This document shows, in pieces, positions 18,178-27,075 of a DNA stretch of 64,000 nt. The stretch comes from Lysobacteraceae bacterium. GTDB lineage: Bacteria > Pseudomonadota > Gammaproteobacteria > Xanthomonadales > Xanthomonadaceae. Below the pieces are notes generated by a model. That model saw only the letters and a list, made by a program, of their open reading frames with translations, made no database searches and was not told the origin of the DNA. The position numbers and the translations under genes are program-made. Within the stretch, counting starts at the first letter, position 1, and each line of letters opens with the position of its first letter. The stretch lies in assembly GCA_023954075.1 (NCBI GenBank), contig JAMLIV010000001.1, forward strand, positions 62,001 to 126,000. Direction: 5' to 3'.

Positions 18178-19896
18178 ATGAATATTCGTCCCGTTCTGCT
18201 GGGCCTGATCCTTCTGCTGCTGCCGTTTTCGGCCGCGCTGCAGGCGCGCGAAGCACAGGCTCCCGTACCGCCGCGCCAGGCGGCAATCGCCAGCGCCAAC
18301 GCCTATGCCACCGACGCGGGTCTGGAAGTGCTGGCGCAGGGCGGCAATGCGTTCGACGCCGCGGTGGCGGTAAGCGCAACCCTCGGGCTGGTCGAGCCGG
18401 AGAGCTCCGGGATCGGCGGCGGTGCCCTGATGCTGCTGCACCTGGCCGATGGCGACCGGGATGTCTTCGTCGATGCGCGCGAGCGCGCACCGCTGGCGGC
18501 CACCCGCGACATGTACTTGGATGCCAGCGGTCAGGTGCGTCCGAAAAGCTCGATCGACGGCCCGCTCGCCGCCGCGATCCCCGGACTGCCGGCCGGCCTC
18601 GCGCATCTTTCGGAAAAATATGGCCGGGTGCCGCTTTCGGTGTCGCTGGCCCCGGCCATCCGCCTCGCGCGCAAGGGCTGGGTGATGAATGCCAAGACCG
18701 CCCAGGTCCTGCCCTGGCGCAGCGAAGTGCTGGCGCAATCGCCCGGTGCGCGCGAGCTGTTCCTGCGCAAGGGCAAGCCGGTCGAAGCCGGGCAGGTGCT
18801 GAAGAATCCGGACTATGCGCGCACCCTGGAGCGGCTTGCGCGCGACGGTCGCGAGGGTTTTTACGCCGGTTCGCTGGCCCGCAGGCTGGTGGACGGCGTG
18901 CGCGGTGCCGGCGGCATCTGGACGCTGGAAGACCTGGCCCAGTACCGCGCCGTCGAGCGCGAGCCGCTGCGGTTTTCACACCGCGGCTTCCAGCTCGTCA
19001 CCGCGCCGCCGCCGTCCTCGGGCGGGGTGGCGCTGGCGGAAATCCTCAATGTGCTGTCGGGTTACGACTACCCGGCGATGGCACAGGGCGAGCGCACCCA
19101 TCTGGTGGTCGAGGCCATGCGTCGCGCCTACCGCGATCGCGCGCAGTTCCTGGGCGATCCGGATTTCGTCGACGTGCCGCTGGCGCGCATGATGAGCCTG
19201 GACTTCGCCGCCGGCCTGCGCGCTTCGATCCACCCGCACAAGGCCACGCCCAGCAGCCTTCTGCCGCCGGTCGGGCCGGCGCGGGAACGGCCGGACACGA
19301 CGCACTTCTCCATCATCGACACCGAGGGCAACCTGGCGGCGGTGACCCAGACGGTGAACCTCACCTTCGGCAACGCCTTCGCGGTACCGGGAACCGGCTT
19401 CGTGCTCAACAACGAGATGGACGACTTCTCCGCCGCGCCGGGCGTGCCCAACGCCTTCGGCCTCATCGGCGACGAGGCGAACGAGATCGCGCCGGGCAAG
19501 CGCCCGCTGTCCTCGATGACGCCGACCTTCCTCAGCGATGGCGAGCGCACCGCGGCGATCGGCACCCCCGGCGGCAGCCGCATCATCACCATGGTGCTGC
19601 TGGGTCTGATGGATCTGATGGACGGCGGCGGCGCGCAGGCGGCCGCGGATCGCCCGCGCTATCACCACCAGTATGTTCCCGATGCGATCCTGGCCGAACC
19701 GGGTGCGCTGCCCGGCGACGTGGTGGCGCAGCTGGAATCGATGGGCCACACCGTCAAGATCGCCGATTCGACCTGGGGCAACATGCAGGTGGTGCTGTGG
19801 AACCGCCGCAGCGGCGAGGTCGAAGCCGGGAGCGACCGGCGCTGGAAGGCGGTCGGCAAGGGCGCACTGGGCGCGCCGGCCGCGATCTATCGCTGA
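18178..19896 (+). CDS. ggt: Gamma-glutamyltransferase (glutathione hydrolase)
   Basis: A 572-residue periplasmic or secreted N-terminal nucleophile hydrolase that cleaves the gamma-glutamyl bond of glutathione. A signal peptide covers residues 1-23 (cleavage after ALQA). The large-subunit part has GGNAFDAAVAVSATLGLVEP and SSGIGGGALMLLH. Autocleavage is expected before Thr375 in RPDTTHFSIID, which becomes the catalytic nucleophile. The small subunit shows SMTPTFL and GTPGGSRIITMVL. AGGAG precedes ATG 18178. Gene symbol follows family; substrate range is not testable here. It sits 11 bases ahead of the TMEM43-like gene. Confidence 0.95.
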   Translation: MNIRPVLLGLILLLLPFSAALQAREAQAPVPPRQAAIASANAYATDAGLEVLAQGGNAFDAAVAVSATLGLVEPESSGIGGGALMLLHLADGDRDVFVDARERAPLAATRDMYLDASGQVRPKSSIDGPLAAAIPGLPAGLAHLSEKYGRVPLSVSLAPAIRLARKGWVMNAKTAQVLPWRSEVLAQSPGARELFLRKGKPVEAGQVLKNPDYARTLERLARDGREGFYAGSLARRLVDGVRGAGGIWTLEDLAQYRAVEREPLRFSHRGFQLVTAPPPSSGGVALAEILNVLSGYDYPAMAQGERTHLVVEAMRRAYRDRAQFLGDPDFVDVPLARMMSLDFAAGLRASIHPHKATPSSLLPPVGPARERPDTTHFSIIDTEGNLAAVTQTVNLTFGNAFAVPGTGFVLNNEMDDFSAAPGVPNAFGLIGDEANEIAPGKRPLSSMTPTFLSDGERTAAIGTPGGSRIITMVLLGLMDLMDGGGAQAAADRPRYHHQYVPDAILAEPGALPGDVVAQLESMGHTVKIADSTWGNMQVVLWNRRSGEVEAGSDRRWKAVGKGALGAPAAIYR

Positions 19897-19906
19897 GACA
19901 GCCCCG

Positions 19907-20809
19907 ATGACACCGCTCGACCATCGACCCGTCGCCATGCGCGCGGCGCGCGGCGCGGACGTGGCCATGCTTGCGCTGGGCCTGGCGCTGCTGGCCGCGG
20001 CGGTGGTCTGGATGGTCATTCTGGTGCGCAGTGCGCCAGCGTCAGCCGCGGGCGAGAGTGCGCCCGCAGCCGTTGTCGAAGCACCGCAGGAAGCGCCCCC
20101 CGTGCTGCGCGACGAGGCCTTCGGCGTGAGCCTGGAAGGCCTGGCGCTGCGGCGCGTGGTGCAGATGCTGCAGTGGCGAGAAGGCGTTGGCCAACCGCTT
20201 GATCCGGGTGACGAAATCGTGTCCGAGCACGCGGGCTACCAGCGCCTCTGGAGCGAACGGATCATCGACTCGACCCGCTTTTCCCGGCCGGAAGAACACG
20301 CCAATCCGCCGGCACCGCCCTATCGCAGCCAGAGCTTCGGCAGCCCGCAATCGATTGAAATACCGGGAATTGCACAGTCCGGCTGGCGCGCGGTTTCGCC
20401 GGCGCGACTCGCGCTGCCCGAGAATCTCGCGGCGGCGTTCCGCGCCGATGGTGCCTGGTGGGTCACCACGCCGGAGGGGGCCATTCCCGAGGTCGGTGAC
20501 CTGCGCGTGCGCTTCGAACTGCTGCCCGCGCCCGGGCCGGTGGCGGCGGGCACGCAGGAAGATGCGCGCGCCGCAGCCGATGATGAGGTGACGCAGGCCC
20601 TGCGCTGGATCGCGCGCAGCGCGGCCTTCATCCTCGCGCTGCTGGGCGCGGGCCTGGCGCTGCGCGCCGGCGCGGCCTTGGCGCGGCCCGGTTCGGCGCT
20701 GGCGAGGCTGGGCGGCGTGGCGCTGCTGGCGGTGGCGGCCTGGGTGGGCGTAGGCGCGATCCTCGTTGCGATCCTGGTCGCGCGTCTGCTGCCGCCGGTA
20801 ACCGCCTGA
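19907..20809 (+). CDS. TMEM43-like membrane protein
   Basis: A 300-residue protein resembling the TMEM43/LUMA family. One N-terminal membrane helix (about residues 17-40), a soluble central domain and a C-terminal cluster of about three helices (about 224-296) match the topology of that family. Sequence marks are VVQMLQWREGV, then GYQRLWSERIIDSTRFSRPE followed by EHANPPAPPYRSQSF, which is the family's Trp-x-x-x-x-Ile-Asp-Ser-x-x-Phe ... Asn-Pro pattern. Bacterial members have no established function. It follows ggt by 10 bases and is probably co-transcribed with it. Confidence 0.72.
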   Translation: MTPLDHRPVAMRAARGADVAMLALGLALLAAAVVWMVILVRSAPASAAGESAPAAVVEAPQEAPPVLRDEAFGVSLEGLALRRVVQMLQWREGVGQPLDPGDEIVSEHAGYQRLWSERIIDSTRFSRPEEHANPPAPPYRSQSFGSPQSIEIPGIAQSGWRAVSPARLALPENLAAAFRADGAWWVTTPEGAIPEVGDLRVRFELLPAPGPVAAGTQEDARAAADDEVTQALRWIARSAAFILALLGAGLALRAGAALARPGSALARLGGVALLAVAAWVGVGAILVAILVARLLPPVTA

Positions 20810-20871
20810 CCGGCTCCATCGCCGCGTGTGCGCACGGCGCGGCCGCTGCGTGCACTGGCGTGACGGGCCGC

Positions 20872-21417
20872 TCAGGGCGTGCGCCGGGCCGGACTGCCGT
20901 CCGGATTGCGATCGAGGAACCAGAGTCCGGCGTAGAGCTTGGGGTCGATCGAGTAGCCCTCGCGCATCCTCGCGGACAGCCAGGCGGCGGCGTCGGTGCG
21001 CGGGATTTCGTGCACGCGGATGTCCTCGGTCTCGTCGCCGCCGCCCGGCCCGACCCGAACCAGATCCAGCGCGCGCACGAAGGCAACCCGTTCGTTGCTC
21101 ATGCCCGAAGAGGACGGGCCGGCCATCAGGTAATCGATGCGGCCCGCGCGCCAGCCGGTTTCCTCCTCCAGCTCGCGCAGCGCCGCCGCCTCCACCGATT
21201 CGCCGTCCGCGATGTCTCCGACCAGACCGGCGGGCATTTCGATGCTGCGGGCGTTGACCGGTATGCGGAATTGTTCGACCAGCAGCAGGCGGTCCTCGGG
21301 CGTCACCGCCACGATGATGACGGCGGCGCTGGCGTTGGTGCGTTCGGCGTATTCCCAGTGCCCGCGGCGCCGGATGCGCAGGTAGCGGCCATTGAAAAGC
21401 GTGTCGGTTTGGTCCAT
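20872..21417 (-). CDS. NUDIX hydrolase (ADP-ribose pyrophosphatase-like)
   Basis: A 181-residue cytosolic pyrophosphohydrolase. The Nudix box is GESVEAAALRELEEETGW (about residues 73-90), preceded by VEQFRIPVNARSIEMPAGL, which is typical of the ADP-sugar pyrophosphatase branch. C-terminal IPRTDAAAWLSARMREGYSI fits the same branch. The precise substrate cannot be given. It is a single gene, convergent with the TMEM43-like gene. Confidence 0.88.
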   Translation of the reverse strand: MDQTDTLFNGRYLRIRRRGHWEYAERTNASAAVIIVAVTPEDRLLLVEQFRIPVNARSIEMPAGLVGDIADGESVEAAALRELEEETGWRAGRIDYLMAGPSSSGMSNERVAFVRALDLVRVGPGGGDETEDIRVHEIPRTDAAAWLSARMREGYSIDPKLYAGLWFLDRNPDGSPARRTP

Positions 21418-21477
21418 CGTTCGCGCCCCGCGCTACCCTGATCTGCGGCATTTTCACCCGGATCCGCGTCCGGATCG

Positions 21478-21510
21478 ACCGCCGCGCCGCTCGCGGCCGC
21501 GCGCGGCGGT
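21478..21510. other. GC-rich 10-bp hairpin upstream of the 21565 gene
   Basis: ACCGCCGCGC (21478-21487) pairs with GCGCGGCGGT (21501-21510) around 13 bases. It lies between the divergent NUDIX gene and the propeller-like gene, so it is not a terminator for either; it could sit in the 5' leader of the latter. A direct CCGGATC repeat is just upstream (21459-21475). No function assigned. Confidence 0.35.
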
Positions 21511-21564
21511 GGAACCTCCGCGCGCAGCGTCGGTCCAAGTCGCCCCCAAACCCCAGGTATTCCC

Positions 21565-22950
21565 ATGAAATCGATTCTCGTCCCCGTCCTGTTCGCCGCA
21601 TCGCTCGGCCTGGCCCACGCCCAGGCGCTCATGCCCACGCCGCAGGATGCCGCCAGCGCGGCAGCGCCGTCGCCGGAGCTGGAGGCCAGGATCGCTGCCG
21701 TGGACGATCTTCAGACGCTGTCGCAGCTGGTGGTGTACTACCGCGAAAACGGCGACCTGAACGCCGAGCTGGCCGCGCTGGATCGCCGCATCGCGCTGCG
21801 TCCGCATATCGGTGCCTACAAGCTCGACAAGGCGGTGACGCTGGCGCGCGAGGATCGCAAGAGCGAAGCCTATACGCTGCTGATCGAGATGCAGAATGCC
21901 GGCTACGCCTACGACCTTCGCGGCGACCAGCGTTTCTCGCGGATCGCCGATACCGAGGTCTGGGGCTACATCCTCGACAACCTCGACCGCAACCGCCAGC
22001 CGTTCGGCGAAGGCAAGCTCGCGTACACGCTGCCGCGCGAGGACCTGCTGCTGGAAAGCATGGCGTTCGATGCCACCCGCAGGCAGCTGCTGGTCGGCAG
22101 CGCGCGCGAGGGCAAGGTGTACGCGGTGGGCGAGGGCGGCAAGCTGGCCCCGATCGCCTCGGCCGATGCCGACAATGGCATGTGGGCGGTGTTCGACCTG
22201 GTCGTCGATGCCCCGCGCAACGTGCTTTGGGTCGCGTCCACCGCGGTGCCGCACTTCAAGAGCTACCGGCCCGAGGCCGACCTGGGGCGCGCCGGCGTCT
22301 TCAAGTTCGATCTCAAGACCGGCAAGTTCCTCAAGAGCTACCTGTCGCCGGTTGTGCCGGGGCAGTCCTTCCTGCTGTCCTCGATAGCGCTGGGCAAGGA
22401 TGGCGAGGTGTATGTGGCCGATGGCGTCAACCGCGCCATCTACCAGGTGCGCGACGACCAGTTCCGCCGCATCCTCCACGCGCCGATGCTCGGCTCGATC
22501 TCGGCGCTGGCGGTTTCCACGGACGGCAGGCGCCTGTACATGGCCGATCCGGAGCGCGGCGTGCTCGGGATCACGCTCAGCAACGCCCAGCCCTTCGACG
22601 TGCGCGTGCCGGAAAAGCTCTCGCTCGAAGGCATCAGCGCGCTGGAGGTGATCGGCAACGATCTGCTGGTGGTGCAAAGCGGCATGAACCCGGCGCGCGT
22701 CATGCGGCTTGCGCTCTCGCCTGAAGGCGACACGATCGTCGGGGTGCGCCCGATCGAGGCCAGCAATCCGCAGTTCGGCAAGATCGGCACCACCGCGCTG
22801 GACGGCACCACGCTCTACCTGATCGCCAACGAGCAGAAGGACAACTACGACCGCTTCGGCCTGCTCAGGAACAAGGACCGCCTGGAAGGCACGCGGATCC
22901 TGCGCATGGACGCGGACTTCCAGTCCGACGAGCCGGGCGTTCGACAGTAA
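21565..22950 (+). CDS. Exported TPR-plus-propeller-like protein, function unknown
   Basis: A 461-residue exported protein: signal peptide residues 1-19 (MKSILVPVLFAASLGLAHA). Residues about 35-125 form a helical, TPR-like segment (LSQLVVYYRENGDLNAELAA, IGAYKLDKAVTLAREDRKSE). Residues about 150-450 contain repeating beta-strand units of NHL/SMP-30 style: SMAFDATRRQLLVGSAREGK, SIALGKDGEVYVADGVNRAI, SALAVSTDGRRLYMADPERG, each about 45 residues apart. Such propellers bind small molecules or proteins. I do not recognise a named family. It stands alone, convergent with the exonuclease gene. Confidence 0.8.
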   Translation: MKSILVPVLFAASLGLAHAQALMPTPQDAASAAAPSPELEARIAAVDDLQTLSQLVVYYRENGDLNAELAALDRRIALRPHIGAYKLDKAVTLAREDRKSEAYTLLIEMQNAGYAYDLRGDQRFSRIADTEVWGYILDNLDRNRQPFGEGKLAYTLPREDLLLESMAFDATRRQLLVGSAREGKVYAVGEGGKLAPIASADADNGMWAVFDLVVDAPRNVLWVASTAVPHFKSYRPEADLGRAGVFKFDLKTGKFLKSYLSPVVPGQSFLLSSIALGKDGEVYVADGVNRAIYQVRDDQFRRILHAPMLGSISALAVSTDGRRLYMADPERGVLGITLSNAQPFDVRVPEKLSLEGISALEVIGNDLLVVQSGMNPARVMRLALSPEGDTIVGVRPIEASNPQFGKIGTTALDGTTLYLIANEQKDNYDRFGLLRNKDRLEGTRILRMDADFQSDEPGVRQ

Positions 22951-22971
22951 CTCGACGCTTGCCGGCAGCGC

Positions 22972-23859
22972 TCAGAGCCCGGCCTGCGCCAGCGCGCGCC
23001 GGCGGGTCATGGGGCCGATCCGGACTGTTTCGAAAACTTCGTCGAGCCGCGTCGTGTCCACCTGGCGGCGCGCGGCGTCGCCGATGCCTTCGGGCAGCGG
23101 CGCGTCCAGGGCGATGGTGGCCAGTTCACGCGACATGAGGGCCTGGGCGCGATGCTCGCGCAGGCGCGCGGCGTGCGCGGCGGCGCCCCGCAGGCGCAGG
23201 AACGGCAGTTCATCCACCCGCGCGAGCAGCGCGTCGAGCGAGCCGAAGTGCTCCAGCAGGGCCGCGGCGGTCTTGTTCCCGATTCCCGGCACGCCCGGGA
23301 TGTTGTCGACCGCGTCGCCCGCCAGGCCCAGATAGTCCGCCATCTGGTGCGCATGGACGCCGTGCCGGGCCTTGGTGCCGGCGGCATCCCAGCGCAGGTC
23401 GCGTGCGTAATCCCACTGCTGGTCGGACGGGCCGAGAAGCTGCGAGAGATCCTTGTCGGCCGAGACGATCACGCCCGCGAACCCGCGCGCACGCTGGCGC
23501 GCGAGAAGCGTGCCGATGAGGTCGTCGGCCTCGTAGCGGGCATCCTTCAGCACCACCAGTCCCAGCGCGGCGGCAAGCTGCTGGCACTGCCCGAACTGGC
23601 GCTTGAGCTCCTTCGGTGCCGGCTCGCGATTGGCCTTGTAGGCCGGGTAGATCCGGTTGCGGAACGAGCTTTCCAGCGACTCATCGAAGGCCACCGCGAC
23701 GTGGGTGGGGCGCTCGCGCTCCAGCAGTTCCAGCAGGAAGCGCGCGAAGCCGTGCACCGCATTGACCGGCCAGCCGTCCGCACCCGTGAGGTCCGCGGGC
23801 AGGGAGTGCCAGGCCCGGAATACGTACAGGCTGGCGTCGACAAGATGGAGCCTGGGCAT
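22972..23859 (-). CDS. 5'-3' exonuclease of the FEN / PolA N-terminal type
   Basis: A 295-residue structure-specific nuclease like E. coli ExoIX (Xni) and the polymerase I 5' nuclease domain. Metal-binding acidic residues are seen in HLVDASLYVFRAWH, VAVAFDESLESSFRN, YEADDLIGTLLA and VSADKDLSQLL. The helix-hairpin-helix is NIPGVPGIGNKTAAALLEHF. It likely processes flaps or RNA primers. ATG 23859 overlaps the nitroreductase stop (TGATG); a GTG at 23871 is an alternative start. Confidence 0.93.
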   Translation of the reverse strand: MPRLHLVDASLYVFRAWHSLPADLTGADGWPVNAVHGFARFLLELLERERPTHVAVAFDESLESSFRNRIYPAYKANREPAPKELKRQFGQCQQLAAALGLVVLKDARYEADDLIGTLLARQRARGFAGVIVSADKDLSQLLGPSDQQWDYARDLRWDAAGTKARHGVHAHQMADYLGLAGDAVDNIPGVPGIGNKTAAALLEHFGSLDALLARVDELPFLRLRGAAAHAARLREHRAQALMSRELATIALDAPLPEGIGDAARRQVDTTRLDEVFETVRIGPMTRRRALAQAGL

Positions 23860-24425
23860 CAGCCTTGCCACACCGAGAAGTGCGCCTCCACCGCCGGGCG
23901 CGGACGCTCGGACGCCGGTTCGCGGATGCTGCCGACGTGGATGAAGCCCACGATGCGCTCATTGCCCGCCAGGCCCAGGTGAGCCGCAACGGCCGGGTCG
24001 TAGGCCGCCCAGCCGGTAAGCCACTGCCCGCCGAAACCCAGGGCCTGCGCGGCCTGCAGCAGGGTGAAGCAGACGCAGCCGGTGCTCAGGATCTGCTCGA
24101 TCTCGGGGATGCGCGAGGGTTGCTGCAGGCGGGCCACCACGGCCAGCACCAGCGGCGCGTGGGAAAAGCGCCGGCGGTCCTTGTCCAGCGTGGCTTGCGC
24201 CGCCTGGGGATTGAGCTCCAGTGCGCGCTGCGCGAGGAATTCCCCCAGCGCATGGCGGCCCTCACCCTCGATCGCGAGAACCCGCCACGGCGCAAGGCGG
24301 CCGTGGTCCGGCACCCGCATCGCCGCCGCCAGCATCTGCTGCAGCTGATCGCGGGACGGGCCGGGAGCGGCCAGTTGGCCGGACGGCACGGAAAGGCGGC
24401 GGGAAAGAAAGGTCAGGTGGTCCAT
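23859..24425 (-). CDS. Nitroreductase family protein (YdjA-like)
   Basis: A 188-residue FMN-dependent oxidoreductase. The family pattern PDHGRLAPWRVLAIEGEGRH (about residues 38-57), the central FSHAPLVLAVVARL, GCVCFTLLQAAQALGFGGQW and the C-terminal VGFIHVG match the short YdjA-type nitroreductases, which lack the longer insertions of NfsA/NfsB. The natural substrate is unknown. First gene of a two-gene unit with the exonuclease and divergent from the DUF1631 gene. Confidence 0.9.
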   Translation of the reverse strand: MDHLTFLSRRLSVPSGQLAAPGPSRDQLQQMLAAAMRVPDHGRLAPWRVLAIEGEGRHALGEFLAQRALELNPQAAQATLDKDRRRFSHAPLVLAVVARLQQPSRIPEIEQILSTGCVCFTLLQAAQALGFGGQWLTGWAAYDPAVAAHLGLAGNERIVGFIHVGSIREPASERPRPAVEAHFSVWQG

Positions 24426-24498
24426 GGGATTCCGGGAAATGGGCAGTGGGACAGGACGAACGGTGGGCAAACCGCGGGAAGGTTCACAACCCGCAGGA

Positions 24499-24504
24499 TA
24501 GAAT
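24499..24504 (+). promoter_or_regulatory. TAGAAT -10-like element upstream of the DUF1631 gene
   Basis: TAGAAT lies 102 bases before the start of the DUF1631 gene, in the 181-base gap between divergent genes. No convincing -35 hexamer is at the right spacing. The same hexamer in the context GGxTAGAATC is found before gspG and gspL, which is why it is listed. Confidence 0.3.
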
Positions 24505-24606
24505 CCGGCATACTCGTATCCGGGGAATCCGGGTGATGGCTTGCTGGACGCAATCCAGAGTTCCGGGCGCGTGTCGCCCGCTGTGCCTGCAACAGGAGAG
24601 TTCACT

Positions 24607-26931
24607 ATGACGGCGCCATTCCCTGCCGACAAGGTCGTTGACTTCAGCGTCCGAAACGCGGTCGGACGCGGGGAGCCACACCCGATGCTGGTGTCGATCC
24701 GCATGCGGGCGATCAAGCGCCTTTCCGGGCTGGTGGCCGAGGTGCTCGACAAGGCCGATGACACTCTGTTCGACTTCGTGCAGCGCGGCGACGGGTCGAT
24801 CAGCAGTCAGGACTATTTCGACGCGATGCGCGAGCTGCGCAAGCAGCGGCAGGAGATCGAGCAGCGCTTCGCCGAGCACCTCATTTCGGCCTTCGTGGCG
24901 CTCGAGCGCCGCACCCCGCTGATCGTGGACCTGCAGCGCAATCTTGCCGAGTCGCAGGAGTTGAGCCTGATGTCCGAGGATCAGCTCGAGGAACAGCTCG
25001 GCACCGGCATGATCGCCACCGCGCTGTCGCGCCAGTTCGGGCCGCTGCTGGGCCAGCTCAACTACCGCATGGGCATCATCGCGGGGATGGACGAGCTGGA
25101 CGAAAAAGCCAATCCGATCGCGCCCCCGCACGTGGCCTTCGCCTTCCGCCACTCGATGCAGACCAGCGAGGTCTCCATCCGCATCAAGGTATTGCTGTTC
25201 AAGCTGTACGAGCGCGAGATGGGGCACGGTCTGGCCGCGTTCTACAACGAAACCAATCGCGCCCTGGTGGACGCGGGCATCGCGCCGGAAATCAAACCGA
25301 CCTACATGCGCATGCCGCAGGCGGCGCGCGACAGTCGCCCGCGCGGTCCGGAGGAATTGCCGGGCGATGATCCGCACGCCGCCGAGGCGGCGGGCTACGG
25401 CACGGTGCAGATGGCGGCTCCGCCGGCGGGAACACGCTACGTCCCGGTCCCCGAGACCGCCGCCGAGCGCAGCATCTTCGCCAGCCTGCACGAATTGCTG
25501 AGCGGTTACCGGCGCATGCGCTCGCTGGCCGACGGCGCATCGGATGCACACGCCGGGCACGGCGCAGGCGAGGGCGCGCCGCAGATGAGCGCGAACGAGG
25601 TGCTCTCGGTGCTGAGCCTGTTCCAGAACGAGATGCCCGCCGGGCTGCAGGAGGCCGTCAGCGATCCGAACGCCTCCATCACCCAGCACATCAAGCGCGA
25701 GCTGCTGAAGGGTGCCGAGCGCCTCGGCGTCAGCCCGGGCTCGCGCATGGCGGCGTCCGACGAAGACTCGATCGATCTGGTCGGCATGCTGTTCGACGTG
25801 CTGCTCGACGAGCGCGACTTCAATACCGATTCGCGCCAGCTCATCGGCCGGCTGATCGTGCCCTTCGTCAAGGTGGCGATGCTCGACCGGCGCATGTTCC
25901 TGCAGAAGACCCACCCGGCTCGCCGCCTGCTCAACGCGCTGGCCGAGGCCTGCGAGGGCAATACCGGCCAGGCCCCGCAGGAGCGCGAGCTGATGACGCG
26001 CGTGGAGCGCACCATCGATCAGCTGGTGGCCGAATTCAACGAGGACATCGCGATCTTCGAGGCGCTCGAACAGGAATTCCGCGAATTCATCGAGAACCAC
26101 CGCCGTCGCGTCGCATTGGCCGAGCGGCGCACCGCCGAGGCGCAGCGCGGCAAGGAGCGACTGGAGCAGGCGCGCGTCACCTCGCTGGAGGATCTGCGCG
26201 CGCTGCTGGAGCGCCATGGCGACCTGCCCCCGGCCATCGAAGCCTTCCTGCGGCGCTACTGGACCCATCACCTCACGCTCTGCGCACTGCGCGACGAAAC
26301 CGGCAGCACCGGCAAGTACGCCGAGGCGGTCGCGGTGGGCGAGGATCTGGCCGGACTGCTGAAGCTCGACAACGCGGTGAATCGGGCGGAGCGCCTGGCC
26401 GCCATGCGCCCGCGCCTGCAGCCGATCCTGGTCAGCGCCGGCTGCGCGGGTTCGGCGGTCGAGGACGTCATGGTTTCCCTGCGGCACGCCCTGGGCGATG
26501 AAGAGATCGCCTTGCCGCAGGCGGAGGATGGCGTGGTCGAGGACGCCGCCGTCGCGGCGCTGGAACGCAACGCGCCGCCGGCTGCCGTACCCGATTCCGA
26601 GGTGCCTGTCGCCATCGATGAGCCCGAAGGCCCCGCGCTGGAGTTCGACGAGGCCGATGCCGATCGCGTGCGCAAGCTGCAGGTGGGCACCTGGATCCAG
26701 TTCACCGAGGAAAACGGCACGGTGGTGCCGGCCAAGCTGTCCTGGGTCAGCCCGATCTCCAATCGGATGCTGTTCGTCAACCGGCGCGGCCTGCGCTACT
26801 GTGTGGCTTCGCCCGAGGAGCTGGCGGCGATGATGCGCGAGAAGCGGCTGAACATCCGTCAGAACGACGAGGCGTTCGAGCACGCGATGAGCCAGGTGCT
26901 CGGCAAGCTGCGCGCAGGCGGGCGCGCCTGA
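24607..26931 (+). CDS. DUF1631 family protein
   Basis: A 774-residue cytosolic protein of the DUF1631 family (sometimes mislabelled thymidine phosphorylase). Largely alpha-helical: VSIRMRAIKRLSGLVAEVLD near the N-terminus, RTPLIVDLQRNLAESQELSL, FQNEMPAGLQEAVSDPNASI, and a long Arg/Glu-rich coiled segment around residues 470-550. Residues about 690-765 (LQVGTWIQFTEENGTVVPAK then LFVNRRGLRYCVASPEELAA) look like a PilZ-type beta barrel, but no clear RxxxR / DxSxxG pair for cyclic di-GMP is visible. AGGAG precedes ATG 24607. The role is unknown. Confidence 0.85.
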   Translation: MTAPFPADKVVDFSVRNAVGRGEPHPMLVSIRMRAIKRLSGLVAEVLDKADDTLFDFVQRGDGSISSQDYFDAMRELRKQRQEIEQRFAEHLISAFVALERRTPLIVDLQRNLAESQELSLMSEDQLEEQLGTGMIATALSRQFGPLLGQLNYRMGIIAGMDELDEKANPIAPPHVAFAFRHSMQTSEVSIRIKVLLFKLYEREMGHGLAAFYNETNRALVDAGIAPEIKPTYMRMPQAARDSRPRGPEELPGDDPHAAEAAGYGTVQMAAPPAGTRYVPVPETAAERSIFASLHELLSGYRRMRSLADGASDAHAGHGAGEGAPQMSANEVLSVLSLFQNEMPAGLQEAVSDPNASITQHIKRELLKGAERLGVSPGSRMAASDEDSIDLVGMLFDVLLDERDFNTDSRQLIGRLIVPFVKVAMLDRRMFLQKTHPARRLLNALAEACEGNTGQAPQERELMTRVERTIDQLVAEFNEDIAIFEALEQEFREFIENHRRRVALAERRTAEAQRGKERLEQARVTSLEDLRALLERHGDLPPAIEAFLRRYWTHHLTLCALRDETGSTGKYAEAVAVGEDLAGLLKLDNAVNRAERLAAMRPRLQPILVSAGCAGSAVEDVMVSLRHALGDEEIALPQAEDGVVEDAAVAALERNAPPAAVPDSEVPVAIDEPEGPALEFDEADADRVRKLQVGTWIQFTEENGTVVPAKLSWVSPISNRMLFVNRRGLRYCVASPEELAAMMREKRLNIRQNDEAFEHAMSQVLGKLRAGGRA

Positions 26932-26940
26932 CCGGGTGCT

Positions 26941-26968
26941 GCAGCGCGGCGCGGGCAGGGCGCGCTGC
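26941..26968 (+). terminator. Hairpin 10 bases after the DUF1631 gene, possible terminator
   Basis: GCAGCGCG and CGCGCTGC (8 base pairs) enclose a 12-base loop just after the stop codon. No U-run follows. Position favours an mRNA 3' end structure. The remaining gap to the transhydrogenase operon holds a TAGCAT hexamer (27026-27031) that could be a -10 element. Confidence 0.35.
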
Positions 26969-27075
26969 GGGTGATCGCGTCCAACGGGCCGTTTGCCGTG
27001 CGATGACCTGCGCCCCCGCGATGCGGTAGCATCCGGCAGCCCGCTGGACGCCAGCGCATCCACCACGAGGGAGAC

